10,834 nt of DNA from Opitutia bacterium UBA6410 (lineage in GTDB: Bacteria; Verrucomicrobiota; Verrucomicrobiia; Opitutales; Intestinicryptomonadaceae), in NCBI GenBank assembly GCA_002437405.1, contig DJPO01000096.1, positions 1-10,834 of the forward strand, read 5' to 3'. The position numbers were made by a program, and so were the translations under genes. Each line of letters begins with the position of its first letter. Positions within the stretch are counted from its first letter, which is position 1. The notes under the pieces are model-generated. The model was not told the origin of the DNA and ran no database searches. It saw only the letters and a list, made by a program, of their open reading frames with translations. Below, piece after piece: positions 7,195 to 10,834 of the stretch.

Positions 7195-7340
7195 TGTGGC
7201 TTTCCATAGCCAAATTTCAACTTGTTGATAGCCAGATTAAAACAATAACCAATTTCCAATAAAACGACAACTGCACGGCAACTGAGTCTGCGCCGAACAA
7301 AGTGGCGACACCATTGAACTGCCCCTTTTGCAGGCAACAG

Positions 7341-7370
7341 AAAGCCCTTTGCGAGAATCACAAAGGGCTT
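7341..7370 (-). terminator. probable terminator of the integrase gene
   Basis: A perfect ten-base-pair stem (AAGCCCTTTG at 7342–7351, CAAAGGGCTT at 7361–7370) with a nine-base loop starts 13 bases after the integrase stop. On the minus strand it is followed by only TTT then CTGTT, a poor U-tract, so it could equally be a protein-binding dyad in the attachment region. Confidence 0.5.
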
Positions 7371-7383
7371 GAGTTCGGAATGT

Positions 7384-8562
7384 TTATTGGGCGTTTACAG
7401 TTTCTGGTTTTACATAGTCCGACGGATAAATGTTAAAGTATTTCACCGCGTCGTCATGCTTTGCGACGCCCAAATAGTGCTCGAATAAAATATCCGTATG
7501 CCTGTGCGATATTATGAGCGCGGTGTCGGTAAAGTTCCTGTGAAGCGCGACGTGATAGCTCACAAAGCTGTGTCTAAATGCGTTGTGCGGCGGAAACTTT
7601 ACCTTGTCCGCCAATCCTTTTTTTACGTCTTCTGCACTCACTAAAAGTCCTGCCCTGCGATACGCCAATTCTCTGCGTCTTTTAAACTTTCTTTCGCACA
7701 TTGTAAATGCGCTCGGAGGTGTTCGTTCCAGCCAAGCCCAAAGGTTGTCTGGAAGATTTTCGATAAACTGGCGGCGGTTCTTCTTTGTCTTTCCCGCAGG
7801 CGTTTCTATTCCGCGTTCCTTAAAGTTGATTTCTTCATACGCCACGCGGGTTATGGCGGAACTTCTCATTCCTGCGAATAGCCCCAACGCCATAAGTCCG
7901 CAAATTTCTGGGTCGTAGTTTTCGTTTGCCCGAAGCAGTTGTTCTACATCTTCAACTTTCAATATCCCGATTTCCCCGCGCACTATGCGTTCTACTGGCA
8001 GCTTTACTGCGACATTTTTGCTCAGCCATTCCCTGTCGTCGAAATACGACCACGCCGCGCGGATTATATCTTTGTAGTTTGTTTTCGTCTGCCCGCTGTA
8101 TGGCAGTTTGTTTATCCAAGCCACAAGTTCCTTTCGCGATATGTGGTCCAAGAAAACATCGCCGAAAGTTTCGCAAAACATTTCGAGAATGCGCCTAACT
8201 CTCACGATATGGCTTCTGGGGCGTTTGGCGTCTTTCAATGCGAATATGTAGCTATTGCAGGCGTCGAACGTCGTGATGAGTTCCCTCGTCTTGTGGTTTT
8301 CTACCCAGAAATGCCAGATATCGCGAAACGTTATGTCGTCGCCTTTTGCGGCTTTTATTTGGGCGACTTCGCTGATTTCGGACTTCGTCATTTTTAGCAG
8401 GGCTTCAAATTGATACTCCTCCAAGAAGTCGTATGTTTTGATAAATTCTTCGCGGGCATCGTATGTCTCGAAGAATCTCGCCAATCTTTGTCCATTTACT
8501 CGCCAAGCCACCTTGAACGGGGCTTTGCGACCTTCACAATATGATTTTGTAATATGAGCCAT
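7384..8562 (-). CDS. tyrosine recombinase / integrase
   Basis: A complete 392-residue phage-type integrase. Residues about 1–60 form a short N-terminal region with FKVAWRVNGQR and ARFFETYDAREEF, like the arm-binding domains of island integrases. A helical core-binding domain follows (about 77–190), then the catalytic domain (about 195–385). Catalytic residues visible: R233 in LGLFAGMRSS, lysine K258 in the beta-hairpin GKTKKNRR, R330 in PPHNAFRHSF, H353 in ISHRH, and the nucleophile Y363 in LFEHYLG. The residue that is normally the His of the HxxR box aligns with N327, with a His one place earlier. The gene points at tRNA-Asp, its probable integration site, and its product would cut and rejoin DNA there. 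The start at 8562 follows an AGGA only three bases away. No other integrase is present. Confidence 0.93.
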   Translation of the reverse strand: MAHITKSYCEGRKAPFKVAWRVNGQRLARFFETYDAREEFIKTYDFLEEYQFEALLKMTKSEISEVAQIKAAKGDDITFRDIWHFWVENHKTRELITTFDACNSYIFALKDAKRPRSHIVRVRRILEMFCETFGDVFLDHISRKELVAWINKLPYSGQTKTNYKDIIRAAWSYFDDREWLSKNVAVKLPVERIVRGEIGILKVEDVEQLLRANENYDPEICGLMALGLFAGMRSSAITRVAYEEINFKERGIETPAGKTKKNRRQFIENLPDNLWAWLERTPPSAFTMCERKFKRRRELAYRRAGLLVSAEDVKKGLADKVKFPPHNAFRHSFVSYHVALHRNFTDTALIISHRHTDILFEHYLGVAKHDDAVKYFNIYPSDYVKPETVNAQ

Positions 8563-8571
8563 AGTTCCTAT

Positions 8572-8600
8572 ATTATAAAACCATTTGTTGATACTTGCAA
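8572..8600 (-). promoter_or_regulatory. probable promoter of the integrase gene
   Basis: On the minus strand TTGCAA (8595–8600) and a perfect TATAAT (8572–8577) are spaced by 17 bases. Transcription would begin at about 8565–8566, only three or four bases before the ATG, so the message would be nearly leaderless. A second TATAAT at 8605–8610 has no matching −35 box. Confidence 0.55.
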
Positions 8601-8625
8601 GATTATTATAAACAATCTATTGCAA
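8595..8625. promoter_or_regulatory. imperfect inverted repeat, possible operator upstream of the integrase
   Basis: TTGCAAGATT (8595–8604) is repeated in inverted form as AATC-T(AT)-TGCAA (8614–8625), with two extra bases in the right arm and a nine-base AT-rich centre. The left arm includes the proposed −35 box of the integrase promoter and the right arm covers the stop codon of the upstream gene. The position suits a repressor or excisionase site; the absence of a T run argues against a terminator. Confidence 0.4.
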
Positions 8626-9672
8626 AATTCCGTCGAAAATTTGGGAGCGAATGCGCGTTGACTTGTATTCGCGGGCGGTGATTGGGAAATTTGCCGAAAT
8701 AACGCCTTCTTTGCAACTGAACGCCGATTCTGGGAATCCGAAAAAATCCCTGAATTTAGCATTCAAGCGGCTTGTGTATCGCGGCAGATTCCTTGTGTCG
8801 TATCCGACCAAATCCTTTCGCAACGCGCACGCGCAAACGACCTTCCAGCTGAAACTGACGTCGCTCGTATCGTTGCTTTTGAAAATCGAAATATCCGAAT
8901 AATGCGCCCTGAGCGACTTTGCGCCGTAGATAATTTTTATTTCAGACGGAGAAACTAAATCCATACTAAGCGCGCCAAGCGTCAAATTTGCGGGTGTCGG
9001 CAAATTCGCTCCCCGCCAAGAATAGAATGCCGTATTGTTTGACTGTTTCGTTCTTGCGGAATGTTGACGGAACTTGCCATTCTCTTTGAATCCGTCCACG
9101 CCGAAATCCACTATCGATTCCAATGCTACGGCTCTTCCGCGATTTTCGGCGATGAACATTTCCGTTTCGCGGTCGATTTCATCGAAATAAATCACTACTG
9201 GAACATCCCCGTTCAAAACGGACTTTGTATATTCAATGAACTTCGGCTTCGAGAAATAGAAAAATACTTTGCCCGCCGACGAATTACCGAGATAAAAACC
9301 GTCGCAATCGTATCCCCTGAATTTACCAAAGCTTTTTCCAAGCTGTGAAACATCGCTTGAAACTCCCAAAATCCGCGAAATATGAAGCGCAAACGCCGTT
9401 TTGTTGAACGACACTCTCAACGCGTCTGTTGCGGACATTTCAAAATAGTCGCCGAACTCGTTTACTGCAACATATCCACTTTGACATTGCGAAACATTGT
9501 AGCTGGTGTTTTCAATAAAGATTTCCGAAACGCATTCTCCGTTCGGCGAATATTGCAACGCGCCGACTTTCTCCAAGACCCGTTTCTTCTTTTCGCCAAG
9601 CAGTTCGCGCCACTGTAAATTACAAAGCGGGAGATTTTGCGCCGTTTGCCACCAAGATTTCAAGTTCTTCAT
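8617..9672 (-). CDS. unknown island protein with winged-helix-like C-terminus (351 aa)
   Basis: I do not recognise this 351-residue protein. It has no signal peptide, no membrane segment and no NTPase or nuclease motif that I can name. About residues 1–95 contain a WRELLGEKKKR helix and a short beta region (GYVAVNEFGDYFEMS). A middle part (about 96–195) holds an alpha/beta-looking stretch with VPVVIYFDEID. A basic, polar linker (about 196–217) leads to a C-terminal region (about 218–332): SWRGANLPTP, IKIIYGAKSLRAHYSDI, a SWKVVCACAL helix and SRLNAKFRDFFGF, a layout that looks to me like a winged-helix DNA-binding fold. The start at 9672 is set by AAGGGA eight bases upstream. It overlaps the preceding gene by 53 bases, so the two are almost certainly translated together; the integrase starts 54 bases after its stop. 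Confidence 0.8.
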   Translation of the reverse strand: MKNLKSWWQTAQNLPLCNLQWRELLGEKKKRVLEKVGALQYSPNGECVSEIFIENTSYNVSQCQSGYVAVNEFGDYFEMSATDALRVSFNKTAFALHISRILGVSSDVSQLGKSFGKFRGYDCDGFYLGNSSAGKVFFYFSKPKFIEYTKSVLNGDVPVVIYFDEIDRETEMFIAENRGRAVALESIVDFGVDGFKENGKFRQHSARTKQSNNTAFYSWRGANLPTPANLTLGALSMDLVSPSEIKIIYGAKSLRAHYSDISIFKSNDTSDVSFSWKVVCACALRKDLVGYDTRNLPRYTSRLNAKFRDFFGFPESAFSCKEGVISANFPITAREYKSTRIRSQIFDGILQ

Positions 9673-10783
9673 AAGACGTGTCCCTTATTAACCCTTTGCT
9701 TGTGAAAAATCTTTCGACGAGTTCTTCGTCGCAACCTGTCTGAATTTTCGAGCGATACGCATTTGAAATTGTCGCCCTGTATTTCCTGTCCGAACCCATA
9801 AACGTGAATTCAAACGTAGCCGAAACAATTTCCGAATCGTCACGTTCCATAGTATCGAAAAGCGCGAAGTTCACAAACCCGCTATACGAAAGCCTACAAC
9901 CATCTTTGATTTCTGTATACGCTGCAACCCTTACCGTTTTTATTTCAGCCGCAAATTCGCCGAGAGCCAATACATCGTATGATTTCAATTTGCGAAGATT
10001 GTATTTGCCGTTAAGCACATACATCACTCCGCTGCCCAATACTTCCGCGAACAGGCTTTTGTAGATTTCCGAAAGGCGTTTGCTTGTGTAACGGGTATAA
10101 ATGGAAAGTTCCCCTGTTTTACAATCGAGGCGTAAGATGTCCATATTCTGCGGGTGATAGCGGACAAGCGATTCTTCGTCGCAATCACTTATGGCGTTTT
10201 CGACCCTGATATTTGCCGCGTGAAATATGCAGTAGTAGGCGAATTTTCCAATCTTATGCGAATGAATTTCCACAAAAGAAAGTCCTGTATTTGTCTTAAA
10301 ATATCCGCACAAGAGCATTCGCAAACGCTCTACTTGAAAGCCGTCAAGCGGCGGTGTTTCTTGAAATTTTGTAGGGCGAAAACTTATGTAGTAGTGGGCT
10401 TCCTGCGCGGTTTTCAGCGATTCTATAATTTGACAATGCCTGTATGTTTTGTCGACACAAACAAGCTTGAACGCCAACTCATACAAATTGTCGTTCGGGT
10501 TTACAGCCACACCCAACTCGCGCAAATGATTCTCTACAAATTCGCGAAGCTCGGGCTTTGCGGTTGTATGTAAATGGTATAACTTTTCCCCTACGTCGGT
10601 TGGACAGTTGTCGTAAAGATATTTCGCAAGCTTGGAATAGTCGAAGCGGGTTTTACCGTGTTCTTCGTTCCAGATTCCAAACTTTTGCAGGGAATCTTTG
10701 AAAGAAACGAACAGTAGTTCGTTATTCGCAGTCCCCAGTTTCCGCAAAAGCGTGGGCGCGATAAAAGACTTTAATGTAGCCAT
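9620..10783 (-). CDS. unknown island protein, first of an overlapping pair (387 aa)
   Basis: I do not recognise this 387-residue protein. It appears soluble. The N-terminal part (about 1–110) is mostly helical and charged (TLLRKLG, YSKLAKYLYDN, PELREFVENHLREL). The middle (about 110–200) contains aromatic-rich YYISFRPTKF and FAYYCIFHAA. The C-terminal part (about 215–345) is rich in alternating beta strands (ILRLDCKTGELSIYTRY, IKTVRVAAYTEI, EIVSATFEFTFMG), followed by a short helix (CDEELVERFFTSKGL). No catalytic signature is evident. The ATG at 10783 has GAAAGG eleven bases upstream; another ATG at 10790, in a different frame, is better placed but opens only 22 codons. The last 53 bases overlap the next gene, implying a fixed functional partnership. 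An upstream reading frame ends 15–19 bases before the start, so the operon probably extends past the window. Confidence 0.8.
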   Translation of the reverse strand: MATLKSFIAPTLLRKLGTANNELLFVSFKDSLQKFGIWNEEHGKTRFDYSKLAKYLYDNCPTDVGEKLYHLHTTAKPELREFVENHLRELGVAVNPNDNLYELAFKLVCVDKTYRHCQIIESLKTAQEAHYYISFRPTKFQETPPLDGFQVERLRMLLCGYFKTNTGLSFVEIHSHKIGKFAYYCIFHAANIRVENAISDCDEESLVRYHPQNMDILRLDCKTGELSIYTRYTSKRLSEIYKSLFAEVLGSGVMYVLNGKYNLRKLKSYDVLALGEFAAEIKTVRVAAYTEIKDGCRLSYSGFVNFALFDTMERDDSEIVSATFEFTFMGSDRKYRATISNAYRSKIQTGCDEELVERFFTSKGLIRDTSYEELEILVANGAKSPAL

Positions 10784-10798
10784 TTTTCATAAGACCTT

Positions 10799-10834
10799 TC
10801 AGTTAATTTTGTCGCTCTTCGTCAAAGATAGTGG
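10799..10834 (-). CDS. possible 3' end of an upstream gene (frame undecided)
   Basis: Two minus-strand frames are open from the right edge: one ends in TGA at 10799–10801 and reads …SDKIN, the other ends in TAA at 10803–10805 and reads TIFDEERQN. The latter looks more protein-like. Either would put a stop 15–19 bases before the 387-residue gene, typical of an operon. Only ten to twelve codons are present, so this is weak. Confidence 0.25.
   Translation of the reverse strand, partial: PLSLTKSDKIN

Larger units (their letters stand above)
7142..10834. mobile_element. integrase-proximal end of a genomic island at tRNA-Asp (continues beyond window)
   Basis: The stretch contains a tyrosine recombinase next to a tRNA gene and two unrecognised genes on the same strand. 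Rows sampled by eye are less GC-rich (24/60 at 8401–8460, 27/60 at 9301–9360) than rows in lysS and lolD (36/60 at 3061–3120, 35/60 at 1381–1440). The right boundary is not in the window and no transposase, inverted terminal repeat, conjugation or phage structural gene is visible, so the element type is open. Confidence 0.5.

Noticed and set aside
6933..7361. A 142-codon minus-strand frame across the tRNA gene, containing TRLELATSCVTG.
   Set aside because: This peptide is the well-known false translation of the antisense strand of a tRNA-Asp gene; the rest covers terminators and A-tracts.
8605..8610. Second TATAAT upstream of the integrase.
   Set aside because: No −35-like hexamer at 16–18 bases and no extended −10; kept only as an alternative to the main promoter.
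1..10834. CRISPR array, insertion sequence or riboswitch.
   Set aside because: No regularly spaced repeats, no transposase or terminal inverted repeats, and no recognisable riboswitch core on either strand by eye.

Overview
The window looks like a piece of a Gram-negative bacterial chromosome, most likely a Verrucomicrobiota-type organism (for example a gut or host-associated Opitutales relative). That placement is a judgement from three things: a lysS–lolC/E–lolD lipoprotein-export cluster, a secreted GH30 glycosidase of the kind common in glycan-degrading gut bacteria, and a mostly 'SD-poor' start-codon context. It is not proven. An outer-membrane lipoprotein exporter (Lol) does imply a two-membrane cell.

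Positions 1–7063 look like ordinary chromosome. A small conserved protein (minus, 42–317) and a DUF6941-like protein (plus, 412–822) are divergent. Next, on the minus strand, come lysS (4333→2843), a LolC/E-type permease (2829→1591) and LolD (1598→909). They are tightly packed (13-nt gap, then 8-nt overlap), so they probably form one operon, ending at a hairpin plus U-tract at 838–860. Upstream on the same strand is a secreted GH30 glycoside hydrolase (start best placed at 6130) that ends in a very strong intrinsic terminator (4443–4490). Before that lies a DUF374-type acyltransferase (start best placed at 6856).

A plus-strand tRNA-Asp(GUC) gene (7065–7141) has its own promoter, A-tract-rich upstream DNA and a bidirectional terminator. 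Immediately to its right the character changes. A tyrosine recombinase (8562→7384) runs tail-to-tail towards the tRNA, as in elements integrated at the 3' end of a tRNA gene. Behind it, on the same strand, are two unrecognised genes of 387 and 351 codons that overlap by 53 bp (10783→9620 and 9672→8617). A few codons of a further upstream reading frame reach the right edge. Sampled rows in this part are more AT-rich than the lysS/lol rows, and the two unknown genes carry visible Shine-Dalgarno sequences. I read 7142–10834 as the integrase-proximal end of a genomic island whose far end is outside the window.

The best candidate for something undescribed is the overlapping two-gene unit next to the integrase. 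Neither protein shows a catalytic motif I can name. The second has a C-terminal region that resembles a winged-helix fold, so a regulator or a cargo/defence module are both possible. No stretch above 300 bases lacks a gene. The two longest gaps, 6857–7064 and 7142–7383, hold the tRNA promoter region and the terminators/attachment region respectively.
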